A stretch of DNA of 64,000 nucleotides from Bacillus sp. AFS037270 (GCF_002585305.1 NZ_NUNF01000007.1:28718-92717); one strand, 5' to 3'; counted from the first letter of the stretch, positions 25,756 through 35,967 are shown. The notes: generated by a model not told the origin, from the letters alone. Numbers and translations are program-made.

Positions 25756-26832
25756 GTGAAAAAGTGGTTATCAGTGATAACTCTATTATTTATGCTAGTA
25801 TCCTTAACAGCATGCAGCAGCAATCAAGCAAGTGGTAAGGAAAGTGGTTATGTGGGGATTTCAATGCCGACAAAATCTTCCGAAAGGTGGGTAAATGACG
25901 GTGAAAACATGGCCAAGCAATTTAAAAAGCTCGGGTATAAGGTAGATTTACAATACGCAGAGGATGTTGTCGAGAACCAGACAGCTCAAATTGAGAACAT
26001 GATTACTAAGGGTGTGAATGTGTTAGTGATCGCCCCAATAGACGGCCAAGCTGCACTAACAAATGTCTTGGAAAGAGCGCACAAATTAGGCATCAAGATC
26101 ATAGCTTATGACCGCTTAATCAGAAACAGTAAGTATATTGATTATTATGCGACATTTGACAACTTTGAGGTAGGAGTTCAACAGGGTACCTATATCGAAG
26201 AAAAGTTGGGATTGAAGGAAGGAAAGGGTCCGTTCAATATTGAGTTGTTTGCCGGCTCGCCTGACGATAATAATGCCTATTTTTTCTTTGATGGTGCGAT
26301 GTCTGTCCTAAAGCCATATATGAAATCGGGAAAATTGGTTGTTCGGAGCGGTCAAACAAAATTTAACCAGGGAGCCACTTTACGGTGGGATGGTGCCCTT
26401 GCACAGTCAAGAATGGACAATCTCTTGAGCGCCCATTATTCAAGTGAGCGAGTGGATGCGGTTCTTTCCCCTTATGATGGTATTAGTATTGGAATCATTT
26501 CCTCTTTAAAAGGTGTAGGCTATGGCAAGGGTGACAAACCATTACCAATCATAACCGGGCAGGATGCAGAACTGGCCTCGATTAAGTCGATTATCCGCGG
26601 AGAACAGACTCAAACGGTCTTTAAGGATACAAGGAAATTGGCCGAAAAAGCAGTTGAAATGGCGGATGCCGTTTTAAAAGGAAAAAAGGCAGAAGTAAAC
26701 GATACGAAAACCTATGATAACGGTGAAAAGGTCGTACCAGCTTATCTTTTGAATCCGCTTTCGGTAGACAAAACAAATTATGAATCTTTATTGATAGACA
26801 GTGGCTATTATACAAAAGCCCAGCTTAAATGA
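25756..26832 (+). CDS. chvE: sugar ABC transporter substrate-binding lipoprotein (ChvE-like)
   Basis: A 358-aa binding protein. Lipoprotein signal with LTAC (lipid C20), then [16 protein letters not shown] and [19 protein letters not shown]. The segments IAPIDG and IAYDRLI are characteristic of the ChvE/multiple-monosaccharide family (xylose, galactose, arabinose, glucose). GTG start at 25756 follows GGGAGG. First gene of the importer operon, behind a cre-like site and downstream of its sensor system. The exact sugar cannot be read from the sequence. Confidence 0.88.
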   Translation: MKKWLSVITLLFMLVSLTACSSNQASGKESGYVGISMPTKSSERWVNDGENMAKQFKKLGYKVDLQYAEDVVENQTAQIENMITKGVNVLVIAPIDGQAALTNVLERAHKLGIKIIAYDRLIRNSKYIDYYATFDNFEVGVQQGTYIEEKLGLKEGKGPFNIELFAGSPDDNNAYFFFDGAMSVLKPYMKSGKLVVRSGQTKFNQGATLRWDGALAQSRMDNLLSAHYSSERVDAVLSPYDGISIGIISSLKGVGYGKGDKPLPIITGQDAELASIKSIIRGEQTQTVFKDTRKLAEKAVEMADAVLKGKKAEVNDTKTYDNGEKVVPAYLLNPLSVDKTNYESLLIDSGYYTKAQLK

Positions 26833-26878
26833 TTCTTGTAAAATTTTAGCCCATATTTAAAAACAGGCGGGTGATCCT

Positions 26879-28414
26879 ATGACAAACATCCTTTTGGAAA
26901 TGAAGGGTATTACGAAAGAGTTCCCAGGCGTAAAAGCGCTTGATAATGTTAATTTGAAAATTAAAAAAGGCGAAATACACGCCTTATGCGGTGAGAACGG
27001 GGCAGGTAAGTCAACTTTAATGAAGGTATTAAGCGGAGTCTATCCGTTTGGCTCCTATAGCGGTGATATCTTCTATAATGGCAAGGAGTGTCAGTTCAAA
27101 AATATTAGGCAAAGTGAAGATTTAGGGATTGTCATCATCCATCAGGAATTAGCCTTAATCCCGTATCTATCGATTGCAGAGAATATTTTTTTAGGAAATG
27201 AACAGGAAAAGAACGGCGTCATTAATTGGAATAGCACCTTCATGAAAACCAGGGAACTGCTGCAAACAGTGGGTCTGTATGAATCGCCAAATACACTTAT
27301 TACGAACATCGGTGTCGGGAAGCAACAGTTAGTCGAAATTGCGAAAGCGCTATCTAAGAAAGTGGAACTATTAATCTTGGATGAGCCGACTGCTTCTTTA
27401 AATGAAGATGACAGCGAGAATCTATTAAATTTATTGTTAGAGTTCAAGAAACAAGGAATGACGGCCATTATCATTTCACATAAATTAAATGAAATCTCCA
27501 AGGTGGCCGACTCCATTACCATTTTACGTGATGGTAAGACCATCGAAACACTGGATATGAAAAAGGATGAGATTACAGAAGACCGTATTATAAAGGGAAT
27601 GGTCGGACGAGACTTGACCCATCGCTATCCGGAAAGGAAGCCAAGGATTGGGGACACTATCCTTGAAGTTAGGAACTGGAATGTTTATCATCCCCAGCAC
27701 CAAGACCGTAAAATCATTGACAATGCCAATCTCCATATCCGGAAAGGCGAAATAGTCGGGATTGCGGGATTAATGGGGGCAGGCAGAACAGAACTGGCTA
27801 TGAGCATCTTCGGAAAATCCTACGGTAAGAAAATTAGCGGTCAACTTCTAATGAAGGGAAAAGAAGTGACACTTAACGATGTCAGTCAAGCTATTAATCA
27901 GGGCCTTGCCTATGTTTCAGAGGACCGCAAAGGTAATGGGCTAATCCTAATGGAGGATATTAAGAAAAATATCACCTTGGCGAGTCTTGATAAATTAGTC
28001 AATAAATTTGTGATCGATGAAAATAAAGAGATTATGACCGCCGAAAACTACCGAAAAAAATTAAGGATTAAAACACCGAGTATTTTTCAAAAGGCAGGGA
28101 ACTTGAGCGGCGGTAATCAGCAAAAGATTGTATTAAGCAAATGGATTATGTCTGAGCCTGATGTGTTGATTCTTGATGAGCCAACACGAGGTATTGATGT
28201 AGGGGCGAAATATGAAATTTACTCCATCATCGATGAACTTGCAAGGGAAGGAAAAGGAATTCTGATGATCTCCTCTGAACTTCCAGAAATACTAGGGATG
28301 TGTGACCGCGTCTATGTCATGTGCGAGGGGCGGATCACCGGCGAACTTAGCCGTAAAGACGCAAATCAAGAAAGCTTAATGAAATTAATGACACAAAGTA
28401 AAGTAAGGGGGTAA
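26879..28414 (+). CDS. gguA: sugar ABC transporter ATP-binding protein (GguA/MmsA type)
   Basis: A 511-aa double ATPase of the CUT2 class. First half: Walker [10 protein letters not shown] (about 39), Walker [11 protein letters not shown] and a degenerate signature IGVGKQQ. Second half: GLMGAGRTE, signature LSGGNQQK and [18 protein letters not shown]. It powers import with the GguB-type permease. The ATG at 26879 comes 46 bases after the binding-protein gene, and the stop overlaps the possible ATG of the next gene (TAATG). Confidence 0.93.
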   Translation: MTNILLEMKGITKEFPGVKALDNVNLKIKKGEIHALCGENGAGKSTLMKVLSGVYPFGSYSGDIFYNGKECQFKNIRQSEDLGIVIIHQELALIPYLSIAENIFLGNEQEKNGVINWNSTFMKTRELLQTVGLYESPNTLITNIGVGKQQLVEIAKALSKKVELLILDEPTASLNEDDSENLLNLLLEFKKQGMTAIIISHKLNEISKVADSITILRDGKTIETLDMKKDEITEDRIIKGMVGRDLTHRYPERKPRIGDTILEVRNWNVYHPQHQDRKIIDNANLHIRKGEIVGIAGLMGAGRTELAMSIFGKSYGKKISGQLLMKGKEVTLNDVSQAINQGLAYVSEDRKGNGLILMEDIKKNITLASLDKLVNKFVIDENKEIMTAENYRKKLRIKTPSIFQKAGNLSGGNQQKIVLSKWIMSEPDVLILDEPTRGIDVGAKYEIYSIIDELAREGKGILMISSELPEILGMCDRVYVMCEGRITGELSRKDANQESLMKLMTQSKVRG

Positions 28415-28419
28415 TGAAA

Positions 28420-29643
28420 ATGCAAACAATCATGCAAAAGGTAGATAAAAATAAGCCATCTTCAAGCGGAAATTCTAATGGCAATATGCTTGGAAACTTC
28501 CTAAAGAGTAATGTAAGACAATACAGTATGATCATTTCTCTTATTTTCATCATGGTGCTCTTTCAGGTTTTGACAGATGGGCTATTATTAAAGCCATTAA
28601 ATATTACAAACTTAATCCTGCAAAACAGCTATATTCTAGTACTGGCAATCGGAATGGTATTAGTTATTATCACAGGCCATATCGATTTGTCAGTGGGATC
28701 CATTGCGGCGTTCGTCGGAGCTATTTCAGCCATCTTGATGGTTAATTATGAAATACCAACCTTTGTTGCTGTTGTTCTTTCTTTAGCCATTGGTGCATTA
28801 ATTGGAGCTTGGCAGGGATTTTGGATTGCCTATGTGAAAGTACCTGCTTTTATTGTGACACTTGCCGGTATGCTTCTTTTTAGAGGATTAACGATGATTG
28901 TCCTGGAAGGCAAATCCATCGCACCTTTCCCGGAAAGCTTCCAAAAAATGAGCACCGGATTTATGCCGGATGTGTTTGGCGGTTCGGGACTTCATGTGAC
29001 AACACTTATGATTGGAATTGTCTTATCGGTGCTTTTTGTTATTGGTGAAATCAGTAACCGTAAAAACCAAATCAAACACAGCTTGGAAGTTCAGCCTCAG
29101 GGGATTTTTCTAGCGAAGCTGGCTGCCACTATTGTTGTCCTGAATTTATTCACCTACTCATTAGCATTGTATGAAGGAATTCCTAATATCCTCGTCATTC
29201 TTGCTCTATTAATAATTGTCTATCGCTTTTTCACCAACCGGATGAAAGCAGGACGTCATGTGTATGCCATTGGAGGTAACGAAAAAGCAGCCTTGTTATC
29301 CGGTGTGAAAACAAAGCGAGTTACTTTCTGGGTATTTGTCAATATGGGCGTATTGTCAGCTCTTTCCGGCTTGCTATTTGCAGCCCGATTAAACGCAGCA
29401 ACACCTAAAGCAGGTAACCTATTCGAACTGGATGCTATTGCTGCTTGCTTCATCGGCGGAGCCTCAGCTTACGGTGGTATCGGTACAGTACCTGGGGCTA
29501 TTATCGGCGGCCTTGTTATGGGGATCATGAACAATGGAATGTCACTGCTGGGTCTTGGAATTGACTGGCAGCAAGGGATTAAAGGTCTGGTATTATTAGC
29601 AGCAGTAGCCTTTGATATTTATAACAAAAATAAAGCTTCCTAA
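28420..29643 (+). CDS. gguB: sugar ABC transporter permease (GguB/MmsB type)
   Basis: A 407-aa CUT2 permease with about 10 spans. ITGHIDLSVGSIAAFVG and CFIGGASAYGGIGTVPGAIIGG are the family signatures. An ATG at 28414 overlaps the previous stop, but the one at 28420 is eight bases from the GGGGG ribosome binding site and is preferred. It ends the operon before a strong terminator. Confidence 0.92.
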   Translation: MQTIMQKVDKNKPSSSGNSNGNMLGNFLKSNVRQYSMIISLIFIMVLFQVLTDGLLLKPLNITNLILQNSYILVLAIGMVLVIITGHIDLSVGSIAAFVGAISAILMVNYEIPTFVAVVLSLAIGALIGAWQGFWIAYVKVPAFIVTLAGMLLFRGLTMIVLEGKSIAPFPESFQKMSTGFMPDVFGGSGLHVTTLMIGIVLSVLFVIGEISNRKNQIKHSLEVQPQGIFLAKLAATIVVLNLFTYSLALYEGIPNILVILALLIIVYRFFTNRMKAGRHVYAIGGNEKAALLSGVKTKRVTFWVFVNMGVLSALSGLLFAARLNAATPKAGNLFELDAIAACFIGGASAYGGIGTVPGAIIGGLVMGIMNNGMSLLGLGIDWQQGIKGLVLLAAVAFDIYNKNKAS

Positions 29644-29680
29644 TCTATTGATAAAGATAAGGACGTTATATCTAAAAACA

Positions 29681-29722
29681 AAAAAGAGGACTATTCCAAA
29701 AAGGGGTAGTCCTCTTTTTTTA
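29681..29722 (+). terminator. terminator of the sugar ABC operon
   Basis: AAAAAGAGGACTA / TAGTCCTCTTTTT hairpin with a long T-run. Confidence 0.9.
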
Positions 29723-29884
29723 AAACCGAGCCATATAAAAATTTTCTGAAAAAACAGTAAAAAATACCAAAGATTTGTAATGTGGTAGTGAGATGATTCA
29801 AAAATCATTTCTATTGTCACAGTAAGGTGGAATGATTTTTCTCTAACTTTTCTATAGTAGAATCCTACCTCCAAAAAAGTCTAG

Positions 29885-30253
29885 AAACAAAGACCTACCA
29901 AAGCTGACAGGCTGTACCCTAGGCAATTTGAAGAATGGCCACCTAACCGAGAGTTATTGGGAGAATCCAAAACAGTAACATTAAAACCTGGTACAATTAT
30001 AGATAGATTTGGTTACGAAGGCGGAACATTTGTATCACCTTATGGTGTACCGTATGAAGCGCGTGCTTTAGCTCCAGAAACTTACCTAATATCTTATAGT
30101 GTATATGTAGTCACAAGGCCGGTTGAAGTAGAGGAAGGAACAATTGCGCCGTGGTTCGATGATGCAGCTCTTGGTATTCAGTATGAATTTAGCGAATCTG
30201 TAAAAAAATTAATAGGGCAAAAAGTGCTCAGAAGAGTCGTCAAATATAAATAA
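29885..30253 (+). pseudogene. C-terminal TNT-type toxin module (truncated)
   Basis: Reading from a stop at 29882, the frame gives ADRLYPRQFEEWPPNRELLG, LKPGTIIDRFGYEGGTFVSP, YEARALAP and APWFDDAALGIQYEF. These are the marks of the TNT (tuberculosis necrotising toxin) NAD-glycohydrolase domain that ends many secreted polymorphic toxins of Bacillus. There is no start codon with a ribosome binding site and no LXG or other export domain, so only the toxin cassette remains (123 codons). The catalytic-type segments appear intact. It is followed by an immunity-like frame. Confidence 0.75.
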
Positions 30254-30263
30254 AGATGAATTA
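30215..30263 (+). repeat. toxin-end repeat, copy 1
   Basis: The 49 bases covering the toxin C-terminus (GQKVLRRVVKYK) and the start of the next frame recur at 32356-32404 with four mismatches. Confidence 0.8.
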
Positions 30264-30267
30264 ATAA

Positions 30268-30468
30268 AATGCTGATAATATCAAATATACCGGGGATTTA
30301 TATAGCTTAAATGGAGGACTTCCAAACGAAGCGTTGTGCCTCAATAGTGAAAATGGAAAGTGGGAAGTATACTATAGCGAACGTGGTGTTAAATCACAAT
30401 TGGAAAAATTTGATTCTGTAGAAGAGGCATGTAAATACTTTTACATAGAAATTTTAGAAATGCTTTAA
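30268..30468 (+). pseudogene. immunity-protein-like frame, N-terminus broken
   Basis: 66 codons read YTGDLYSLNGGLPNEALCLN, WEVYYSERGVKSQ and EEACKYFYIEILEML. The size, acidic character and position straight after a TNT module fit a cognate immunity protein. No start codon lies in frame after the stop at 30265; ATGs nearby are in other frames, suggesting a small frameshift at the N-terminus. Confidence 0.55.
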
Positions 30469-30524
30469 ATAAATAATTTATAAAATAATAAGTCTTCATG
30501 AAATATAGAGCAGAGTATAAAGAA

Positions 30525-30558
30525 AATCCTAAGCGGCATTTTACCGCTAGGATTTTTT
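30525..30558 (+). terminator. rho-independent terminator
   Basis: AATCCTAAGCGG / CCGCTAGGATT followed by TTTT. The following 200 bases to 30766 are the AT-rich leader of the permease gene. Confidence 0.85.
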
Positions 30559-30766
30559 GCTATGAAATAATTTATACATGTTGCAGTATAAAGTTATTGT
30601 AAAATTCAAAAATAAATTTATATTCTTAATACTCTTATTTAAAAAAGCTAGATAAATAGATGTTTTTCTGAAAAAGACAATTGTATTTTTCAGATAGTAG
30701 TATTATAATTGAATAATAATTCAGATAAGTAAATAACAAGCAATTAGTTGAAAGGAGGGAGTCAAA

Positions 30767-32146
30767 GTGGAAACGAAAGAATTAAAGAGAGGCTTAAAAT
30801 CACGTCATATTCAGATGATTGCGTTAGGCGGTACAATTGGTGTCGGATTATTTATGGGTTCAGCAAGTACAATTCAATGGACGGGTCCTTCTGTGCTGTT
30901 TGCCTATATCATTGCAGGAATTTTTATCTTTTTTATTATGCGGGCAATGGGAGAAATGTTATATTTGGAGCCAAGTACGGGCTCTTTCGCAACATTCGGC
31001 TATAAGTATATTCATCCATTAGCAGGGTATTTAACGGCATGGAGCAACTGGTTTCAATGGGTAATTGTCGGGATGTCAGAAATTATTGCCGTTGGGGCAT
31101 ACATGAAGTATTGGTTCCCAGATCTCCCCGCTTGGATTCCCGGTTTGGTTGCATTTGTGATTCTCGGGGCAGCCAACTTAATTTCCGTTAAATCGTTTGG
31201 TGAATTTGAGTTTTGGTTTTCGTTAATAAAAGTTGTCACTATTTTAATCATGATAGTTGCCGGATTTGGTCTTATTTTCTTCGGAATTGGCAATGGAGGA
31301 ATCCCAACCGGGTTGGCAAACCTTTGGGAACATGGCGGCTTCTTTACAGGTGGCTGGTCAGGATTCTTTTTTGCTCTGTCACTGGTTATTGGGGCATATC
31401 AAGGTGTCGAATTAATCGGGATTACAGCCGGAGAAGCAGAAGATCCGCAAAAAACGTTAACAAAAGCGACTCAAAGCATTATTTGGCGGATTTTAATTTT
31501 TTACATTGGGGCAATCTTTGTGATTGTGACCGTTTATCCTTGGGATCAGCTACATTCAATTGGCAGTCCATTTGTTGCCACATTTGCAAAACTTGGAGTT
31601 ACAGCAGCAGCCGGAATTATTAACTTTGTTGTCATCACTTCGGCAATGTCCGGGTGTAACAGCGGGATTTATAGTGCAGGACGAATGCTTTACACATTGG
31701 GCGTCAATGGACAAGCACCAAAAATCTTTACGAAACTTTCTTCGAATGGGGTACCCCTTTTAAGTACGATTGGTGTGCTGGTTGGTTTGGCAGTGGGCAT
31801 TATTTTAAGTTATATTGCACCAAAAAATTTATTCGTCTATGTCTATAGTGCTAGTGTACTTCCGGGGATGATTCCGTGGTTTGTTATTCTGATCAGCCAA
31901 ATTCAATTCAGAAAAGAGAAGGGGGACAAAATGGACAATCATCCATTCAAAATGCCTTTTGCCCCTGTATCAAACTACCTGACAATCGCTTTTCTGGTTC
32001 TAATATTAATAGGAATGTGGTTTAATAAAGATACCCGTGTATCGCTTGTTGTAGGGATTGTTTTTCTGGCGCTTGTTTCCATCAGCTATTACGCGTTTGG
32101 CATCGGAAAGCGTGCAGAGGGAGCTCAGATCAAACGTGTCTCTTAA
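30767..32146 (+). CDS. amino acid permease, APC family (paralogue of 11958-13361)
   Basis: 459 aa, about 12 spans. It shares RGLKSRHIQMIALGGTIGVG and most of its length with the permease of the threonine operon; by eye about three quarters of residues agree. GTG start at 30767 follows AAAGGAGGG. Unlike its paralogue it stands alone, flanked by two copies of the end of a toxin gene, so it may have arrived by insertion or recombination. The substrate is probably a small neutral amino acid, inferred from the paralogue's context. Confidence 0.88.
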   Translation: METKELKRGLKSRHIQMIALGGTIGVGLFMGSASTIQWTGPSVLFAYIIAGIFIFFIMRAMGEMLYLEPSTGSFATFGYKYIHPLAGYLTAWSNWFQWVIVGMSEIIAVGAYMKYWFPDLPAWIPGLVAFVILGAANLISVKSFGEFEFWFSLIKVVTILIMIVAGFGLIFFGIGNGGIPTGLANLWEHGGFFTGGWSGFFFALSLVIGAYQGVELIGITAGEAEDPQKTLTKATQSIIWRILIFYIGAIFVIVTVYPWDQLHSIGSPFVATFAKLGVTAAAGIINFVVITSAMSGCNSGIYSAGRMLYTLGVNGQAPKIFTKLSSNGVPLLSTIGVLVGLAVGIILSYIAPKNLFVYVYSASVLPGMIPWFVILISQIQFRKEKGDKMDNHPFKMPFAPVSNYLTIAFLVLILIGMWFNKDTRVSLVVGIVFLALVSISYYAFGIGKRAEGAQIKRVS

Positions 32147-32176
32147 GACTTCTTGAAAATATCAATATATTGATCA

Positions 32177-32208
32177 ACAGGGGCAGTTACAACAATGCCC
32201 CTGTTTTT
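32177..32208 (+). terminator. terminator of the permease gene
   Basis: ACAGGGGCA / TGCCCCTGT followed by TTTTA. Confidence 0.85.
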
Positions 32209-32355
32209 ATTGTGAAACGAAACAATTAGGTAAATGAATGTCAGCTAGTTAAAAAACTCATTTAGACGCATTACGAGGAAACGTAAATAATAGGATAGGC
32301 CGTTCTCTTTGTTATAAGAAACCACAGTAACCTTATGCTGTGGTTCTTATTGATG

Positions 32356-32404
32356 GGGCAAAAGGTGCTGAGAAGAGTCGTCAAATATGAATAAAAATGA
32401 ATTA
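32356..32404 (+). repeat. toxin-end repeat, copy 2
   Basis: Encodes GQKVLRRVVKYE then a stop, 45 of 49 bases identical to 30215-30263: the end of a second TNT toxin gene, otherwise missing. The rest of 32147-32608 holds hairpins (32317-32350, and the terminator below) and no gene I can support. Confidence 0.8.
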
Positions 32405-32511
32405 ACCATGGCATAGTAGTTCAACAGGTAAATTGATTTCAACCTCGAAGGCTGTTAGTCTATCAGGTTTTGTTTAATTATGGGATAGATTAAGCTTGAT
32501 TTATTTCATAT

Positions 32512-32551
32512 AGGTCTCCATGAAGTTATTAGACTTAAGGAGACCTTTTTT
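32512..32551 (+). terminator. rho-independent terminator
   Basis: AGGTCTCC / GGAGACCT followed by TTTTT. Confidence 0.8.
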
Positions 32552-32608
32552 ATATTTGCGATCCTGCGTCTATATCCTAAAAGGATTAATATCACTATTT
32601 GTTACTTT

Positions 32609-33517
32609 TTAATTTTTATATTCCTTTTGTAAATTTTTTGGAGAAAGATTGTACTCTCTTTTAAAGAGCCTGTAAAAACTCGAATAATCAGGAAACCCAG
32701 ATTTTAAAGCAATTGTCTCGATAGAGAACTGATTTTGTTTAATCAAAGTGACAGAGTAAGATAGACGCTTTAATGAGACGTAACGATAAAAAGGCAGGTT
32801 CATGTTTTTCTTGAAATAATGAGAAAAATAGTATTTGTTTAAATGGAAATGATTTGATACTCTTTCTAAACTCAAATCCGGCTCAGTCAAATGTGAATCT
32901 ATGTATTGTAAAATAGAGACAAACCTCTGGTCTAATTCATCTTTGTTGCTAAGGTTTGGTGTACTGCTTGCAGGATTAAAAATAACTTGTAGAGCTTGAA
33001 GTAATAAGTAATGCAGTGTAAAGGAAAAATTCTCCTCATCATTCTTGATTCTATTAATGATTTCAAGAAATAACGAAATGATATTTTGGAAATTTTTTAA
33101 ATGAAGATGTAACACAAACGATCCTTGTGTCTTTTGATAAACAATATCCTCTTTCATTAATGGTGAACTAGAGGCAAAGTCTGCCATTAAATGCTTACTA
33201 ACCATAACAATAATGCGTTCATATTTATCGATATCTTCAACATTAGCCTCATGAACGGCATAAGGAGGGATGACCACAACATCCCCTCTCCTCAGGTTAT
33301 AGGTCTTTCCCTCACAGAAAAATTCACATTCCCCGCCTAGAAATACAAGGAACTCATAAACATCATGACTGTGAAGGCGGAATAATGTCTCTAATTGGGA
33401 AAAGTTCACTGATGATTCATTATATTTCTTAAGATGATCTTCGGAATGATATTTTTTGTTGAAGTAATAAATTTCAAAGTCCTTACCAATTACTGGGATA
33501 AAAACGGACTGCTTCAT
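32609..33517 (-). CDS. AraC family transcriptional regulator
   Basis: A 302-aa regulator with an N-terminal cupin sensor (RLHSHDVYEFLVFLGG, 48-63; GDVVVIPPYAVHEA) and a C-terminal AraC double helix-turn-helix (LSLERVSNHFHLNKYYFSHYF; FSIETIALKSGFPDYSSFYR, about 215-295). AGGAGG precedes the ATG. It is divergent from the GH3 glycosidase gene, with 264 bases between, and most likely controls it in response to a sugar. Confidence 0.88.
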   Translation of the reverse strand: MKQSVFIPVIGKDFEIYYFNKKYHSEDHLKKYNESSVNFSQLETLFRLHSHDVYEFLVFLGGECEFFCEGKTYNLRRGDVVVIPPYAVHEANVEDIDKYERIIVMVSKHLMADFASSSPLMKEDIVYQKTQGSFVLHLHLKNFQNIISLFLEIINRIKNDEENFSFTLHYLLLQALQVIFNPASSTPNLSNKDELDQRFVSILQYIDSHLTEPDLSLERVSNHFHLNKYYFSHYFKKNMNLPFYRYVSLKRLSYSVTLIKQNQFSIETIALKSGFPDYSSFYRLFKREYNLSPKNLQKEYKN

Positions 33518-33603
33518 AATATCCTCCTTTCAAACAGCAACATTTACAATAATCTTAGCAAAAAGTGCTATATATTTTGAGCTTTTTGTTGTTATTCTAT
33601 AAC

Positions 33604-33617
33604 TGCAAGCGGTAACA
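33604..33617 (+). promoter_or_regulatory. cre site in the AraC/GH3 intergenic region
   Basis: TGCAAGCGGTAACA fits the cre pattern TGNAARCGNWWWCA at every position, about 165 bases before the GH3 start. Confidence 0.6.
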
Positions 33618-33781
33618 TTCATTTTTTAAGCAATATCCTAAATAAACTGCTTACTAAATAAATGGATATACCCAAAATTGAGCACCCTATCGTATGAAAT
33701 AGTAAAGTTTAATCAAAGTAAAAATCAAAAGATAAAAATTCGAGTATTTTATTAGGGTGAGTAAGATTAGGAGGCAATAAT

Positions 33782-35905
33782 GTGGAGTCTAACCATAAAC
33801 AATCAAATTTAGAGGTCAGAGTCAAGAATATCATTGAAGTTGATGGATTAAAATTTAAAGATTTGAATAATAGCGGGAAACTTGAACCGTATAAAGATTG
33901 GCGTTTAAGCCCTAAGGAACGTGCTGAGAATCTAGTCTCCTTGATGAATATTGATGAAAAGGTCGGCATGATGCTGATTAATACTCGTCAGATGGGTCTT
34001 TCCCAAAAAGATAAGAGTAAGACAAGCCATGATGGTGTGTTAGATGAAGGAATTGTTGAAAAAGGCGAGACTATTTTTGCTTTGGCAAAAGTATATGGCA
34101 CATCGCATACGATTGAAAACATGCATTTGCGCCACTTCATTTTGCGAGACAATTGGAGCCCGGCTCAAATGGCAGAGTGGGTTAATACCATGAATGAAGT
34201 ATGCGAGGGAACACGTCTTGGTATTCCTTGCTTAATAGCATCTAATTCAAGAAACGAAAATACAGAATTCATCTTTGGTATGAATGACGCAGCCGGAATT
34301 TTCTCGACTTGGCCTGGAACATTAGGACTTGCAGCAGCAGCAAAAGGGGAAATCAAAAATGGCGGCGATGCCTCCCTTATCAGCCAATTTGCTGAAATAG
34401 CACATGATGAGTGGGATGCAGTCGGAATCAGAAAAGGTTATATGTATATGGCCGATACAGCTACTGATCCTAGATGGCAGCGGACGTATGGTACATTTGG
34501 CGAAGACCCAGAATTTATTTCTGATGCAATCGGCCGGATCATTGACGGATTCCAAGGTGAGACCGTCGGAAAACATAGTATTGCGATGACAACAAAACAC
34601 TTTCCTGGCGGCGGTGCAAGGGAAAATGGATTCGATCCACATTATGCAGAAGGAAAGTGGAACTTATATCCAACTCCAGGCAGCTTAGAAAAATACCACC
34701 TGCCACCGTTTCAGGCTGCAGTAGACCATGGCACTTCATCTATAATGCCATATTATTCTATCCCGAGTATCAAAAATAGTGTGGTTCAAGAATTTGAAGG
34801 AGAAGACATTCCTTTCGAAGAGGTTGGCTTTACCTTTAATCATTATTTCTTAAATCATATCCTTAGAGAAAAGCTAGGGTTCAAGGGCTATGTAAATAGT
34901 GACAGTGGTATAACAAGTAAAATGTGCTGGGGAGTTGAAGACAAGAGCGAGGCTGAACGTTTTGCAAAGGCAATTAACGCAGGTACAGATCTTGTCGCTG
35001 ATACCAATGATATTGAAAACCTTAAAAAAGCCATCGAAAATGGTTGGATCAGTGAAAAACGTATTAATGAAGCCAATGTAAGGCTCCTTACTGAAATGTT
35101 TGCTTTAGGACTTTTTGATGATCGCACTTATGTTTCACCAGAAAACGCTGCTTCAGTGGTTAGTAATCAAGCTAACTGGGATGCTGCTTATGAAGCTCAT
35201 AAAAAATCGGTAACCGTTCTTAAAAATTCTAACCAGACCTTACCATTAACAGCTGATAAGCTTGGTAATCAAAAGGTTTATGTAGAAGTGTTCCACAAGG
35301 AACCAGAGCGGGCAGCTGCTTATACGGAAAAAGCAAGACAGGAATGTCAGGAACTTGGCCAATTTACTTTGACTGATAACTATGAAGAAGCTGACATTGC
35401 TATTTTATTCTTAAGTCCAAAATCTGGAGCTTATTTCAATGCAACCCCAGGACTGTTAGAACTTGAAATCTGTGAAGATAAAACAGAAACGGCTTTGGAT
35501 GGGTCTACCTATCAAGAAACCACTTTAAGTGGAATGGACCATCTAAAGGAAGTGGCAGATAGTATCCATGTTCGTGGTGGAAAAGTTATTATGAGTGTGA
35601 ATGTCATTTTGCCATGGATCCTTGGAAATGTCGAACCTTTGGCTGATGTCCTAATTGCTGGTTATGACACTTACTATAAGGCGCAGTATGAGGTAATCGC
35701 TGGCAATAGCCGCCCAGTAGGTGTATTGCCGCTAACATTGCCTGCAAGTGAAGCTGTCATTGCGGTTGATAAAGAAGGTAATTGTGTGTCAAGAAATGAT
35801 GTACCGGGATATGACAAGGACAAATATATGCCGGAAGGTCTTCAGTATGCTTATAAAGATAGTGATGGTAATATTTATAAGCTTGGTCATGGATTGACCT
35901 ATTAA
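33782..35905 (+). CDS. glycoside hydrolase family 3 protein (beta-glucosidase type)
   Basis: A 707-aa cytoplasmic GH3 enzyme without a signal peptide. The N-terminal DLNNSGKLEPYKDWRLSPKE is typical of one GH3 subgroup. TTKHFPGGGARENG (about 270) and the nucleophile D374 in KGYVNSDSGIT are present. A C-terminal sandwich domain follows (about 480-707). GTG start at 33782 is seven bases after AGGAGG. It would cleave a beta-linked gluco- or xylo-oligosaccharide. It is transcribed away from an AraC regulator, with a cre site between, and ends at a strong terminator. Confidence 0.9.
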   Translation: MESNHKQSNLEVRVKNIIEVDGLKFKDLNNSGKLEPYKDWRLSPKERAENLVSLMNIDEKVGMMLINTRQMGLSQKDKSKTSHDGVLDEGIVEKGETIFALAKVYGTSHTIENMHLRHFILRDNWSPAQMAEWVNTMNEVCEGTRLGIPCLIASNSRNENTEFIFGMNDAAGIFSTWPGTLGLAAAAKGEIKNGGDASLISQFAEIAHDEWDAVGIRKGYMYMADTATDPRWQRTYGTFGEDPEFISDAIGRIIDGFQGETVGKHSIAMTTKHFPGGGARENGFDPHYAEGKWNLYPTPGSLEKYHLPPFQAAVDHGTSSIMPYYSIPSIKNSVVQEFEGEDIPFEEVGFTFNHYFLNHILREKLGFKGYVNSDSGITSKMCWGVEDKSEAERFAKAINAGTDLVADTNDIENLKKAIENGWISEKRINEANVRLLTEMFALGLFDDRTYVSPENAASVVSNQANWDAAYEAHKKSVTVLKNSNQTLPLTADKLGNQKVYVEVFHKEPERAAAYTEKARQECQELGQFTLTDNYEEADIAILFLSPKSGAYFNATPGLLELEICEDKTETALDGSTYQETTLSGMDHLKEVADSIHVRGGKVIMSVNVILPWILGNVEPLADVLIAGYDTYYKAQYEVIAGNSRPVGVLPLTLPASEAVIAVDKEGNCVSRNDVPGYDKDKYMPEGLQYAYKDSDGNIYKLGHGLTY

Positions 35906-35921
35906 TATAGGTTATATTGAG

Positions 35922-35967
35922 AAAAAAGCGTTAAATCTTGAAGGTTCAGGATTTAACGCTTTTTTTA
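35922..35967 (+). terminator. terminator of the GH3 gene
   Basis: AAAAAAGCGTTAAATC / GATTTAACGCTTTTTT hairpin. Confidence 0.9.
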
